In this document: positions 37,075 through 45,637 of the stretch, piece by piece
How the letters are laid out: each line of letters opens with the position of its first letter
Numbering within the stretch: the stretch's first letter is position 1
Source: Treponema sp.
GTDB lineage: Bacteria > Spirochaetota > Spirochaetia > Treponematales > Treponemataceae
Direction of reading: 5' to 3'
NCBI GenBank assembly: GCA_016281495.1
Contig: JAEEIU010000049.1
Coordinates: forward strand, 1-64,000
DNA length: 64,000 nt
Made by a program: the position numbers and the translations under genes
Notes under the pieces: generated by a model
What the model was told of the DNA's origin: nothing
The model's input: only the letters and a program-made list of their open reading frames with translations
The model's database searches: none

Positions 37075-37311
37075 CTATAAAATTAAAAGCTTAACAATTT
37101 CTTCGTTCTCTTCGTCAAAATCCTGTGGATAAGTGAATTTCCCCTTGGCTATTCCAAACTGGCGTTTCTTGGTTACTGCTTTGGATGAATAATCCTGTTC
37201 TTTTTGGTTCCGCTTTATCAGCCTTGCAAGGTATTCCATAACAGAAAGCTGTTCTGCAAAAGAGAGAAGTTCAAGTTGATTTTCGAAATTCTGTAATTCC
37301 ATCACTGACAT
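37075..37311 (-). CDS. Orphan VapB/DUF2281-like antitoxin
   Basis: 78 residues. A helical N-terminus (LLSFAEQLSVMEYLARLIKR) is followed by the FGIAKGKFTYPQDFDEENEE tail that DUF2281/VapB antitoxins use to bind PIN toxins. GGAGG precedes the ATG. No toxin gene follows: 37074-36949 is non-coding. Both flanks resemble those of the VapBC locus at 33.1-33.8 kb: cctcca...ccttatttccc upstream, and tgtgttaagaat...catcagc downstream. The toxin was probably deleted. A 10-of-11 inverted repeat ACACATGGCTC/GAGTCATGTGT lies at about 37007-37047. Confidence 0.65.
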   Translation of the reverse strand: MSVMELQNFENQLELLSFAEQLSVMEYLARLIKRNQKEQDYSSKAVTKKRQFGIAKGKFTYPQDFDEENEEIVKLLIL

Positions 37312-37401
37312 TGCCTGCCTCCAATTCTAAAGATATCATTATTAAACCTTATTTCCCTCCCTTGTGGAAGAACATCGTAATTCTTTGGGGAAGCAAAAAA
37401 C

Positions 37402-38769
37402 TCACCTAATCGTCTTTAGAATCTCTTCGTAGTTCGGCAAACTCCATTTTGTATAAGATCTTTTTTTCTTTTTGTAGAGCTTGATTAAGTAGCCATTAAT
37501 CTCCTTGTCATTTAGTGAAACCAAATACTTATATAATGGAAGAGATACATAAGGATTAGTTTCTGTTTCCAATCTGGTTTTCATAGCATCTATAATCCTT
37601 TCATCATCTTTTTGAATGCATCCAATATTATTCATGTAGATTTCAAATGTTGTAACTAAATCCTTTTTTATTCCCCTTATAAAAGAATCTGTAAGTTCAA
37701 CATTATTTTCATACAGGGTTTTAATCATATAATCCAAAGAATCTGTATTCATAAAATATTTATTTGAATTTTCTAATGCTTTCTTTATGTTTTCCAATGC
37801 AAAGTCTTTATCTGCTTTAATAAAATAATCAATTATATTTATATCAACAAAATTATATTGCAGCCAAAGGGTTCTAAGATAATCATCATAATAACCGTCT
37901 GAAAAATTTTTTATGGCATCAAAGATAAATTCTAGATGATACTTCTGAATATTCTTATTTACTTTATCTGAAAAAGCCATGTCGAAAATTTCTTTGCTGA
38001 AATCATCATGGTAATCTGCAACCAACTTGTAAAAATAACTCCATTCATTAGAGTAATGGGTTTTCGGCAATATGGAAATCATGTATTCCCGCAAAAAAGG
38101 TTTATATGAATCATCGATTGAATATTCACAGGCTTGAAAATACAAGGCTTTGTCTTTGTCCTTTAATGTTTCAATTAAAGGTATATCTTCTTTTTTCCCA
38201 TATTTTGCAAGAGAGAAAATTGCCGTTGCGTTTCCTTTTGCCGCCCAAATTCTAGTGGCTTCATATAATTCATCTGATTTTTCATCGCTCTGCAATATGC
38301 TTTCAACAAAATAAAGGTTTGACTGTTTCTTTACCAACTCAAGCTCGATTTTCTTTTGTTCTATCTGGTTCAATTTTTTACTAAACAATCTATAAAAAAT
38401 AAAATCTCCGGCATAGGATATTTCTCCAATGTCGTAATACATAAAGCAAAGTCTTTCATAGTCATTTATTTCGTTTAACAAGATTTCATACCAATTGGCC
38501 TTTATATCTTTATCCGCAATAAAATAGGCAACATAACATTTCACGACTGGACTTTTGTCGCTCAGCAAATCAATCAACTCATCGTCATTGCAAAGGTTTA
38601 CCAGTTCCTGAGCCGATTTATATAATTCGGATTCCTCAGCTGCAAAACCAATCATTTTATACTCAAAGCAATTTGACTCTCGTAATTTTTCCAACAGGCT
38701 TTCTTTTGATTGCGCAAAAAGACTTACGTAAAAGAAAATCAAAAAAAATAAAACAATTCTTTTTCTCAT
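37402..38769 (-). CDS. Exported protein with HEAT-like helical repeats
   Basis: 455 residues. The signal peptide is RKRIVLFFLIFFYVSLFA. The mature protein consists of helical pairs such as DDELIDLLSDKSPVVKCYVA and ATRIWAAKGNATAIFSLA, the look of HEAT repeats that serve as protein-binding scaffolds. The frame extends to 38820, but GGAGG before the ATG at 38769 and the signal peptide fix the start. It lies six bases from being adjacent to the NUDIX gene in the longer frame and is likely in its operon. The function is unknown. Confidence 0.65.
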   Translation of the reverse strand: MRKRIVLFFLIFFYVSLFAQSKESLLEKLRESNCFEYKMIGFAAEESELYKSAQELVNLCNDDELIDLLSDKSPVVKCYVAYFIADKDIKANWYEILLNEINDYERLCFMYYDIGEISYAGDFIFYRLFSKKLNQIEQKKIELELVKKQSNLYFVESILQSDEKSDELYEATRIWAAKGNATAIFSLAKYGKKEDIPLIETLKDKDKALYFQACEYSIDDSYKPFLREYMISILPKTHYSNEWSYFYKLVADYHDDFSKEIFDMAFSDKVNKNIQKYHLEFIFDAIKNFSDGYYDDYLRTLWLQYNFVDINIIDYFIKADKDFALENIKKALENSNKYFMNTDSLDYMIKTLYENNVELTDSFIRGIKKDLVTTFEIYMNNIGCIQKDDERIIDAMKTRLETETNPYVSLPLYKYLVSLNDKEINGYLIKLYKKKKRSYTKWSLPNYEEILKTIR

Positions 38770-38826
38770 AATTATCCGGCCTCCACACATCATATTTGTG
38801 CTGATCCAAAAATTCTGCATCTACCC

Positions 38827-39360
38827 TTACCTGTCATCGGTGATAATGTGGATGATTCCTTTTCCCTCAAGGATTTCCTTCATGCGGTAACGGAGGAAGT
38901 CGGGCTTTATGTTTGTGCCTGCAAGTTCATCCAGTGGAATCCAGCAGATTGATTCCTTTGCGTTGTCCCATCCGCGGGTGTTGCAAGTAACATCCTTTTT
39001 GCCTCGGCTTTTCATCAGGAAATAGAATTCTATGACGTGGCAGCTCAGCTTGTCATAACCCAGTGCCTTTTCGTTAAAGAAGTTCTCGCAGATTACGGCA
39101 AGACGGTCAATCTCGTAATCAACACCGGTTTCTTCCTTTACTTCGCGGACCACACAGTCTTCGGCCTTTTCGTTCATGTGCACGCCACCGCCAATGCTGT
39201 AATAGTAATGTGAGGTTTCGCTCTTTACAACAAGAAATGAATTGTCTTCGATTATGATTGCACCTGTCCTGTAGCGGAACCAGTTGTCGTTAAAGGAAAA
39301 ACAGCAGTCAGGGTATCCAACGCGGATATCGTCATTTTTGTTCTCTTTATCTTCGCTCAT
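38827..39360 (-). CDS. NUDIX hydrolase
   Basis: 177 residues. The Nudix box GGGVHMNEKAEDCVVREVKE then ETGVDYE fits G-x5-E-x7-REUXEE-x-GU, with all metal-binding Glu present. Such enzymes hydrolyse nucleoside diphosphate derivatives in the cytosol; the substrate is unassigned. Its promoter (TTGTCA at 39396-39391, 18-base spacer, TATAAT at 39372-39367) ends six bases before the ATG and no ribosome site is visible, so translation is probably leaderless. It is divergent from the ABC/GntR operon, and the two -35 boxes overlap. Confidence 0.88.
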   Translation of the reverse strand: MSEDKENKNDDIRVGYPDCCFSFNDNWFRYRTGAIIIEDNSFLVVKSETSHYYYSIGGGVHMNEKAEDCVVREVKEETGVDYEIDRLAVICENFFNEKALGYDKLSCHVIEFYFLMKSRGKKDVTCNTRGWDNAKESICWIPLDELAGTNIKPDFLRYRMKEILEGKGIIHIITDDR

Positions 39361-39366
39361 AAATTC

Positions 39367-39439
39367 ATTATATCATTTTCAGAAAAAACTTGACAAGACG
39401 GAATAAATGTTATATTGTGTATATACAATATACACAATA
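39367..39439. promoter_or_regulatory. Overlapping divergent promoters with a GntR-type operator
   Basis: Plus-strand promoter: TTGACA (39390-39395), 17-base spacer, TATTGT (39413-39418). The minus-strand NUDIX promoter uses TTGTCA on the same bases (39396-39391). A perfect 11-bp inverted repeat, TATTGTGTATA (39413-39423) and TATACACAATA (39429-39439), covers the plus-strand -10 box and start point. It is a likely operator for the YtrA-type GntR regulator encoded third in this operon. Confidence 0.75.
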
Positions 39440-39458
39440 CAGTTTCAGGAGATGCCAG

Positions 39459-40307
39459 ATGAATTTGATTGAAGTTGAAGGACTGTGTAAAAACTTTGAG
39501 TCATTCCAGCTCAAGGAAGTAGATTTTACGCTGGAGGAAGGTTTCATCATGGGTTTTATCGGCCGTAACGGTGCGGGTAAATCCACCACGCTAAAGACCA
39601 TGCTCAACCTTATGAATAACGATGGTGGTAAAATCAACCTTTGCGGACTTTCCATGCCAAAGGATGAAATTGAAATCAAAAACAAGGTCGGTTATGTTTT
39701 TGGTGGAGTTGATTTTTACCCTACTTCGAAAATCGGCCGTATCACAAAAATAACAAAGGACTTTTACCGCGAATGGGACGATGGACTTTACAAAAGACTT
39801 TGCGAGCGTTTTGAAATTGATCAGAACAAAAAGTTCTCACAGCTTAGCGCCGGCATGAAGGTGAAATATTCCATTGCAGTTGCCATGAGTCATAATCCAA
39901 AGCTATTGATTCTTGATGAACCGACCAGCGGACTTGACCCTGCTGCACGCGATGACCTTGTACTTTTGTTCCAGGAATTCATAGAAGACGGAGAGCATTC
40001 AATTTTGTTTTCCACCCACATCACGAGCGACCTTGAAAAATGTGCCGACTACATTACATACATCAAGGAGGGAAAGATTCTTGCAAGTACGGACAAAGAT
40101 TCATTCCGCAAGAGTTACATCACCGTGGCAGGAAAAAAGGATCAGCTTAAACCGGAAATTGAATCAAAGGTAATCGGACTTCACGTGCATCAGCTTGGTT
40201 TTGAAGGCCTTATGAAAACGGAAGACAAGGATCTGGCACAAAGCGGTGGATTTGAAATTTCAGAACCTTCCCTGGAAGACATCATGGTTCACATTGAGCG
40301 AAGATAA
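39459..40307 (+). CDS. ABC transporter ATP-binding protein (YtrB-like)
   Basis: 282 residues. Walker A is GRNGAGKSTT, the signature is FSQLSAGMKVK, Walker B is LLILDEPTSGLD and the switch His is in FSTHI. AGGAGATGCCAG sets the ATG at 39459; the longer frame from 39390 runs through the promoter. The following genes encode an ABC-2-type permease and a short GntR regulator. This is the usual ytr-like layout, in which the transporter responds to cell-wall stress or peptide antibiotics. The substrate is not known. Confidence 0.9.
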   Translation: MNLIEVEGLCKNFESFQLKEVDFTLEEGFIMGFIGRNGAGKSTTLKTMLNLMNNDGGKINLCGLSMPKDEIEIKNKVGYVFGGVDFYPTSKIGRITKITKDFYREWDDGLYKRLCERFEIDQNKKFSQLSAGMKVKYSIAVAMSHNPKLLILDEPTSGLDPAARDDLVLLFQEFIEDGEHSILFSTHITSDLEKCADYITYIKEGKILASTDKDSFRKSYITVAGKKDQLKPEIESKVIGLHVHQLGFEGLMKTEDKDLAQSGGFEISEPSLEDIMVHIERR

Positions 40308-40312
40308 AAACT

Positions 40313-40373
40313 GTCATTCCGAACTTGATTCGGAATCTAATGAATAGAGATCCTGAAACAAGTTCAGGATGAC
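40313..40373. repeat. Pair of dispersed palindromes inside the ABC operon
   Basis: GTCATTCCGAACTTGATTCGGAATC is at 40313-40337 and GATCCTGAAACAAGTTCAGGATGAC is at 40349-40373, in opposite orientation. They separate the ATPase and permease genes. Confidence 0.7.
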
Positions 40374-40395
40374 AATTTATAAGGAGACCTAGAAA

Positions 40396-41112
40396 TTGAA
40401 ATCACAGACAATCAATCTTTTGAAAAAAGAATTATTACTCGGAAATACACTTCAGACAATCTGCTGGCTTGTATGCTGCATTGGCATGTTCTTCATTCCA
40501 AACTACCCGGTATATATTGGCCCCTTTTATATTACCTTAAGCATAATGATGACCTTTGCGCTTAATCAGGCTTCACATGATATTCTTTACACGGTTCTGC
40601 TGCCTGTCCGCAAAATTGACACCGTAAAGGCCCGCTTTTTATACTGTGGCCTCTTGGAAATTGCTTCCCTGCTGTGCGGTGCAATTGCCGCTGTTGTAAG
40701 ATACCTGGGACACTTTCCGGAAAACAGTTCGGGCATTGGCCTTACGGTTGCATACTTTGGGCTTCAGCTCATAATTTTTGCAATCTTTAATTTTATTTTC
40801 CTTGGCAATGTTTACAAAAATCCTGTAAAACCTGGGCTAAGATATCTTGTTGCAGGCATCGTATATTTTATTACCTATGCCCTCTGTGAACTTCCGGTGT
40901 GGATATACAAAGGCGTGCAAAACAAAATCACAAAAGGAATGGATGTGGAAATTTCGGGCCTTGCAAAAGTCGGTTATTATTTTACAAACATGGAAGGCGG
41001 AAACCTCACTCGTCAGTTAATCATTCTCCTTGGCGGATTCCTGATTTTTGCCGGTTCATGGCTGATTACTTTCCATCGTGCCGCAAAGCAGTTTGAAAAG
41101 TATGATATTTAA
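40396..41112 (+). CDS. ABC-2-type transporter permease
   Basis: 238 residues with six predicted membrane segments. Polar stretch LLPVRKIDTVKARFLYC after the second helix is typical of ABC-2 permeases (DPxxRxxx-like position). The start is a TTG at 40396 with AAGGAG nine bases upstream; no ATG lies near. It pairs with the ATP-binding protein upstream to form an exporter. Confidence 0.8.
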   Translation: MKSQTINLLKKELLLGNTLQTICWLVCCIGMFFIPNYPVYIGPFYITLSIMMTFALNQASHDILYTVLLPVRKIDTVKARFLYCGLLEIASLLCGAIAAVVRYLGHFPENSSGIGLTVAYFGLQLIIFAIFNFIFLGNVYKNPVKPGLRYLVAGIVYFITYALCELPVWIYKGVQNKITKGMDVEISGLAKVGYYFTNMEGGNLTRQLIILLGGFLIFAGSWLITFHRAAKQFEKYDI

Positions 41113-41115
41113 GGC

Positions 41116-41184
41116 CTGTCATTCCGGACTTGATCCGGAATCTTAAGATTGCATGGTAAGACCCCGAATCAAGTTCGGGGTGAC
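41116..41184. repeat. Pair of dispersed palindromes between permease and regulator
   Basis: GTCATTCCGGACTTGATCC, then GGAATC is at 41118-41142. AGACCCCGAATCAAGTTCGGGG, then TGAC is at 41159-41184, in the opposite orientation, the same arrangement as between the previous two genes. Confidence 0.7.
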
Positions 41185-41195
41185 ATGGATTTATA

Positions 41196-41570
41196 ATGGA
41201 CATAGTGTTATCGCAGAAAACAGACAAACCGATTTATACTCAAATCTACGAGCAGATTTCCGCCCAGATAATGAGCGGAGAACTTGCCGCAGGAGAAAAA
41301 CTTCCGCCAATCAGGACTGTCGCCGTAAACCTCCGCATCAGTGTAATTCCCGTAAAGCAGGCGTGGGAGCAGCTGGAACGCGAGGGTTTCATCTCTACGG
41401 CAGTGGGACGTGGAAGCTTTGTGTCTGAACTAGCCCATCACGAGATTTCCGACAAAAGGAATTCCACCGCCGAAGAACTTCTTGCACCGGGAGTTTCCAC
41501 ATGCCGCGAAATGGGCCTTAGCCTCAAGGAAGTTCAGGATATCGTGGGCAAACTGTATGGACATGAATGA
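41196..41570 (+). CDS. GntR-family regulator, YtrA subfamily
   Basis: 124 residues. A winged helix-turn-helix domain occupies residues about 8-78 (KPIYTQIYEQISAQIMSGEL, LPPIRTVAVNLRISVIPVKQ, REGFISTAVGRGSFV). Only a short helical dimerisation tail follows, which is the YtrA form. It likely represses its own operon at the TATTGTGTATA palindrome on the promoter. It is convergent with a GNAT gene 20 bases further on. Confidence 0.88.
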   Translation: MDIVLSQKTDKPIYTQIYEQISAQIMSGELAAGEKLPPIRTVAVNLRISVIPVKQAWEQLEREGFISTAVGRGSFVSELAHHEISDKRNSTAEELLAPGVSTCREMGLSLKEVQDIVGKLYGHE

Positions 41571-41590
41571 TTTTGTACATTTAACCCTTA

Positions 41591-42196
41591 CTACAGGGGC
41601 TTTGAAAAAATAAAGGTCTTGTAATCCTCGTTTTCGGAGCTGAACGGTTCATAGACATTTTCTTCTACCAGTGTTAAACCGTGTTTATTATACCAGTTCC
41701 AGTTGCAATCACAGTCTGTCCAAAGATAAAGCTTTTTCCATCCTTCTGCATGAAGCTTGTCACATATCCGGTTGAAAAGTTCCCCACCGGCACCAGGTTT
41801 TCTGCTTGCAAAAAACGAAAGCTTGATGTCGTCATCATTCATAAGGCTTAACGTGCGCTCATCCATTATACAAATGTAATCCCGGCTCAGAGCACAGGCA
41901 GCAAGGAGTTCAGCAGGAAATCTTTTTGATTCATTATCAAACCATTCCTTGGCCTTGTTGACATCTCCTTTACGTGATAAAAAAGCGGCTGCAAGAAATT
42001 CATCAGCGTTCTGCGACTCATCAATCAGTTCAAACTGATAATCATTCTCTGCAATATTATTCCGTATTATGTATTCAACATCAAAACGCTTGAATTCATC
42101 ATCCCCTACCGGCGGGCTCCAAAGCGGCACAACCACATCAACTGCCAGAGGAAGATTCTTCATTTCAAAAGGCCTAACTATAGTATTCTGCAACAT
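41591..42196 (-). CDS. GNAT-family N-acetyltransferase
   Basis: 201 residues. It starts with an IVRPFEMKNLPLAVDVV element. The C-terminal half has ALSRDYICIMDER, then a pyrophosphate-loop region SRKPGAGGELFNRICDKLHA and WKKLYLWTDCDCNWNWYNKHGLTLVEE, the usual end of the GNAT fold. CAGGAG precedes the ATG. It is divergent from argF. The substrate is unknown. Confidence 0.75.
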   Translation of the reverse strand: MLQNTIVRPFEMKNLPLAVDVVVPLWSPPVGDDEFKRFDVEYIIRNNIAENDYQFELIDESQNADEFLAAAFLSRKGDVNKAKEWFDNESKRFPAELLAACALSRDYICIMDERTLSLMNDDDIKLSFFASRKPGAGGELFNRICDKLHAEGWKKLYLWTDCDCNWNWYNKHGLTLVEENVYEPFSSENEDYKTFIFSKPL

Positions 42197-42226
42197 CCGG
42201 TACTCCTGAATATTTCATGCCATCGC

Positions 42227-42246
42227 AATGCCAAATTTAAGGCATT
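42227..42246. promoter_or_regulatory. Inverted repeat between GNAT gene and argF
   Basis: AATGCC-AAATTTAA-GGCATT in the divergent intergenic region, about 45 bases before the argF -10 box. It could be an operator or a hairpin. I see no typical ArgR box. Confidence 0.35.
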
Positions 42247-42288
42247 TTTGTTAAACTATTCTAACTATAGCACAAACAGCCGATATTT

Positions 42289-42296
42289 GCTATAAT
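42289..42296 (+). promoter_or_regulatory. Extended -10 promoter of argF
   Basis: TGCTATAAT ends at 42296 with no good -35 box. The resulting leader is about 22 bases and contains the AGGA ribosome site. Confidence 0.5.
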
Positions 42297-42324
42297 AGTG
42301 TTTTCATTATATAGGATGGTTCTT

Positions 42325-43311
42325 ATGAGTTTGGATTTACATGGAAGAGATTTTTTAACACTCAAGGATTTTACTCCGGAAGAGATCATAGGTCTTTTGG
42401 ACTTGGCGGCCGATTACAAGAAAAAAAAGAAAGAAGGCATCCCTGTTGATACTTTCCGTGGAAAAAACATTGCACTGATTTTTGAAAAAACTTCAACTCG
42501 TACACGCTGCTCATTTGAAGTTGCCGCCCATGACCTTGGAATCATGACGACATATCTTGCCGAAGGTTCACAGATTGGCAAAAAGGAAAGCATTGCAGAT
42601 ACAGCAAGAGTTCTTGCCCGAATGTTTGACGGAATTGAATACAGAGGTTACGAGCAGTCTATTGTAGATGAACTTGCCAGATTATCAAACGTGCCTGTGT
42701 GGAATGGTCTTACAAACGAATATCATCCGACACAAATGCTTGCCGACATGCTGACTATCCGCGAGCACTTTGGAAAACTCAAGGGCCTCAAGCTGGTGTA
42801 CTATGGTGATGCACGATACAACATCGGAAACTCCCTGTGCATCGTTTGTTCAAAGCTGGGCCTGAATCTTGTCCTCTGCACCAACAAAAAATATTTCCCG
42901 TCCGCACAATTGATAGAAGAATGCAAGCCATGGATGAACGCAAGCGGTGGATCCGTGACTCTGGAAGAAGACATCGACAAGGCAACAAAGGATGCTGACA
43001 TCCTCTACACCGACGTGTGGGTAAGCATGGGAGAACCTGATGAAGTCTGGGCAGAACGAATAAAGGATTTGATGCCGTATCAGGTAACAAAGGAAGTCAT
43101 GGCAAAAGCAAAGCCGACCGCAATCTTCATGCACGACCTTCCCTCCTTCCACGACTTGAACACAACGATTGGAAAAGAGATAAGCCGTAAATTCGGAATC
43201 AACGAAATGGAAGTTACCAACGAGGTTTTTGAAAGCGAACAATCTGTTGTTTTTGATGAAGCCGAAAACCGCATGCACACAATCAAGGCCGTAATTGCCG
43301 CAACGATTTAG
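42325..43311 (+). CDS. argF: Ornithine carbamoyltransferase
   Basis: 328 residues. The carbamoyl-phosphate motif is STRTR (KTSTRTRCSFEVAA), the second site is HPTQMLADM, and the ornithine loop is DVWVSMGEP. All are as expected for a cytosolic OTCase that makes citrulline, or in reverse serves the arginine deiminase pathway. The canonical HCLP motif is HDLP here (His270-Asp271), a change at the ornithine-binding Cys. AGGA before the ATG at 42325 sets the start. No other arginine gene is adjacent, so anabolic or catabolic use cannot be decided. Confidence 0.9.
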   Translation: MSLDLHGRDFLTLKDFTPEEIIGLLDLAADYKKKKKEGIPVDTFRGKNIALIFEKTSTRTRCSFEVAAHDLGIMTTYLAEGSQIGKKESIADTARVLARMFDGIEYRGYEQSIVDELARLSNVPVWNGLTNEYHPTQMLADMLTIREHFGKLKGLKLVYYGDARYNIGNSLCIVCSKLGLNLVLCTNKKYFPSAQLIEECKPWMNASGGSVTLEEDIDKATKDADILYTDVWVSMGEPDEVWAERIKDLMPYQVTKEVMAKAKPTAIFMHDLPSFHDLNTTIGKEISRKFGINEMEVTNEVFESEQSVVFDEAENRMHTIKAVIAATI

Positions 43312-43326
43312 GAAAACATTAATAAT

Positions 43327-43636
43327 GTCATTGCCGGACTAGATCCGGCAATCTCTCTTTGCCCTGTCATGCCAGCGGAGGATTATCGGATCAAGTCCGA
43401 TAATGACCCTTTCACAACTTATTGGACAGGATATGGTTGTGTCATTGCCGTGCACGACACGGCAATCTCTCTTTGCCCTGTCATGCCAGCAGGGGATTAT
43501 CGGATCAAGTCCGATAATGACCCTTTCACAACTTATTGGACAGGATATGGTTGTGTCATTGCCGTGCACGACACGGCAATCTCTCTTTGCCCTGTCATGC
43601 CAGCGGGGGATTATCGGATCAAGTCCGATAATGACG
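43327..43636. repeat. 114-bp tandem array of paired palindromes
   Basis: Units begin at 43327, 43441 and 43555 with an exact 114-bp period (2.7 copies). Each unit holds a GTCATTGCCG...CGGCAAT palindrome, a constant ctctctttgccctgtcatgccagc link, a GATTATCGGATCAAGTCC, then GATAATGAC palindrome, and a cctttcacaacttattggac link. Copies are nearly identical. The period is a multiple of three, which leaves long open frames across the array on both strands; these are not genes. Confidence 0.9.
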
Positions 43637-43667
43637 GTTTTAATCCGCAAACATCCCCGTCCAGCTT

Positions 43668-44408
43668 CTACCTGTACTTAAAGCTTGGAATATTGAGCAG
43701 TTCTTTTTTCCAGCTTACAGAATTGATTTTTGCACGAATTTTTTCAACTTGAGCGGGAGCTACTTCCGACTCTTTACCCTCTGCAACCTTCTGAAGTTCA
43801 TCGTAGGTAAAGCCGAGTTTGTCCTCATCTGTCATGCCGCACATTCCGTCACTGGGAGCCTTATGCACAAGTTCATCGGGAAGCCCAAGCTCTGTTCCAA
43901 GCTGAATTACTTCGCTTACGTAAAGATATGCAAGCGGGGCAAAATCACCGGCACCGTCACCCCACAGTGTAAAGAATCCTGCCAGACGCTCGCTCAAATT
44001 TCCGTTGCATGAGATTCGTGCGTTTCCAATCAGGGCCACCACACCGTACAATGTGGTCATGCGCAGACGGCTCGGTGTATTCGTCTTGAACTGGTCGCTC
44101 AATTCATCCACGCCAACAGCACTCCTTATCGTCTCGGAAAGGCCATTGTAACCGTCCTGAATGTTCACCGTGATGTTTTTTATTCCCAGAAAATCGCAGA
44201 GTTTCCTTGAATAGTCGATGTCACTTTGAACACCGTTGGGCATGAGCACGCCAAAAACCCTGTCACGTCCCAAAGCCTCACAGCACAGGGCCGCAACCGT
44301 ACTTGAATCCTTGCCTCCCGAAATTCCGATTATGGCTTTTGTTTCGGAGTTTCCGTTCTTTTCAAAATAATCCTTTACAAATTTTACCGCATCTTCCTTC
44401 AGGCTCAT
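43668..44408 (-). CDS. nadE: NAD+ synthetase, ammonia-type
   Basis: 246 residues. The PP-loop is GISGGKDSSTVAALC. The deamido-NAD-binding region includes NLSERLAGFFTLWGDGAGDF and KAPSDGMCGMTDEDKLGFTY. There is no glutaminase domain, so it uses ammonia. It catalyses the last step of NAD synthesis. The ATG at 44408 overlaps the stop of pncB by four bases, which I prefer over an ATG at 44426. Together with pncB it forms a two-gene niacin salvage operon; the nicotinate mononucleotide adenylyltransferase is elsewhere. Confidence 0.93.
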   Translation of the reverse strand: MSLKEDAVKFVKDYFEKNGNSETKAIIGISGGKDSSTVAALCCEALGRDRVFGVLMPNGVQSDIDYSRKLCDFLGIKNITVNIQDGYNGLSETIRSAVGVDELSDQFKTNTPSRLRMTTLYGVVALIGNARISCNGNLSERLAGFFTLWGDGAGDFAPLAYLYVSEVIQLGTELGLPDELVHKAPSDGMCGMTDEDKLGFTYDELQKVAEGKESEVAPAQVEKIRAKINSVSWKKELLNIPSFKYR

Positions 44409-45637
44409 TGGTGATTCAATCTCCATTCAATTGTCTTTTTAAGGTATTCAACATATTCGCTGTCCTTGCACATTGTCTTTCCGCTGGCATTGGACAGTTT
44501 TGCCACAGGCATGTTGTTGCATTCAGTTACCTTCATGACGATGTTGAGCGAAGGTACGTCGGTGTCGTTTGCAATGTATGTTCCGATTCCAAAGGCAACC
44601 TTGGCCTTGTCCTTGAAATATTCGTAGAGTTTTGCGGCACGTTCAAAATTCAGGCTGTCGCTAAAGAGAAGTGTCTTGGTTTTTGGATTAACGCGTTCAT
44701 CCTGATATTTGGTATAAAATTTATTGAAGTGATCCACCCATGCATCACCCCATTCAAACGGATCTCCTGAATCATGACGCACGCCGGAGAAACAAATTGA
44801 ATATGTATATCCCATGTCCAGGTGAGCGGTTTCATCTCCAATCGTGTCGGTCAAATATGTTCCGTTAAAGACACCGTATTCCTTTGTCCACGCTTCCATT
44901 GCAAGCTTGTTTGAATATGCAGGATTGTACATTGGATCACCCTGGCCAACGCACATCACGAATTCATGTGCCATGGTGCCAACAGGCTTTACCTTGTACT
45001 TCATTGCAAGATAAACGTTGCTTGTTCCAACACATTTTGATTCCTTGTATTTTCCGTTGTTTCCGCACAATTCCTTTATTGCAAGTTCCTGAGCTTCCGC
45101 ACTAAGACGACGGCGCAGACCGAATTCAGAGAATGACCCCAGATTGTATTTTCCGCTGATGAGCCAGTTCTTTTTTTCTTCCAGCTTGCGTTTGTACTGT
45201 TCAATCAAATCATCATAATTGTATGCCATCCTGAAGTAGACTTCATTTACAATGGCAAGAATCGGAATCTCGTACATGCTTGTGTTGAGCCATGTTCCGG
45301 TTGCCTCAAGAGAAAGACCGCACTCGGAGTTTTCCGAAATCACGATGTCTTCAAAACGCGGCTTCCAGATCTGCAGGTGGGCGATGTAATCTTCATGCAG
45401 CCATTCAATTTCCTTAAGGTAATCAAGTTCCTCCTGAGTGAACCTAAGGCGGCAGTAGTTATGAATCTGCTCGCTTATTTCCTCCACCATTTCCGGTGTA
45501 AAGAATACGTCTTCGTTCCTGCACTTGAATGTCCAGTTGGTTTTATAGGAAGGATACTGGTGATAAATTGCCTGACCCATTGAAAATTTGTAAAGGTCCG
45601 TCTCCAAAAGGCTTGTGATGATTGGTTCTAATTTCAT
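44405..45637 (-). CDS. pncB: Nicotinate phosphoribosyltransferase
   Basis: 410 residues. PncB motifs are LLETDLYKFSMGQA at the N-terminus, EFGLRRRLSAEAQELA, GTMAHEFVMCVGQ, SGVRHDSGDPFEWGD and LLFSDSLNFERA, which bind nicotinate and PRPP. It converts nicotinate to nicotinate mononucleotide. TGGAG eight bases before the ATG at 45637 sets the start; the frame to 45667 is unsupported. The 45638-45810 region holds no gene; no clear regulator site is seen. Confidence 0.93.
   Translation of the reverse strand: MKLEPIITSLLETDLYKFSMGQAIYHQYPSYKTNWTFKCRNEDVFFTPEMVEEISEQIHNYCRLRFTQEELDYLKEIEWLHEDYIAHLQIWKPRFEDIVISENSECGLSLEATGTWLNTSMYEIPILAIVNEVYFRMAYNYDDLIEQYKRKLEEKKNWLISGKYNLGSFSEFGLRRRLSAEAQELAIKELCGNNGKYKESKCVGTSNVYLAMKYKVKPVGTMAHEFVMCVGQGDPMYNPAYSNKLAMEAWTKEYGVFNGTYLTDTIGDETAHLDMGYTYSICFSGVRHDSGDPFEWGDAWVDHFNKFYTKYQDERVNPKTKTLLFSDSLNFERAAKLYEYFKDKAKVAFGIGTYIANDTDVPSLNIVMKVTECNNMPVAKLSNASGKTMCKDSEYVEYLKKTIEWRLNHQ

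Noticed and set aside
43327-43636. CRISPR-like look of the regularly spaced repeats
   Set aside because: The whole 114-bp unit is repeated, so there are no unique spacers, and no cas gene is nearby.
43339-43752. Open frames of about 100-127 codons in the 114-bp array
   Set aside because: They exist only because the repeat period is a multiple of three; the encoded peptide is the palindrome repeated.
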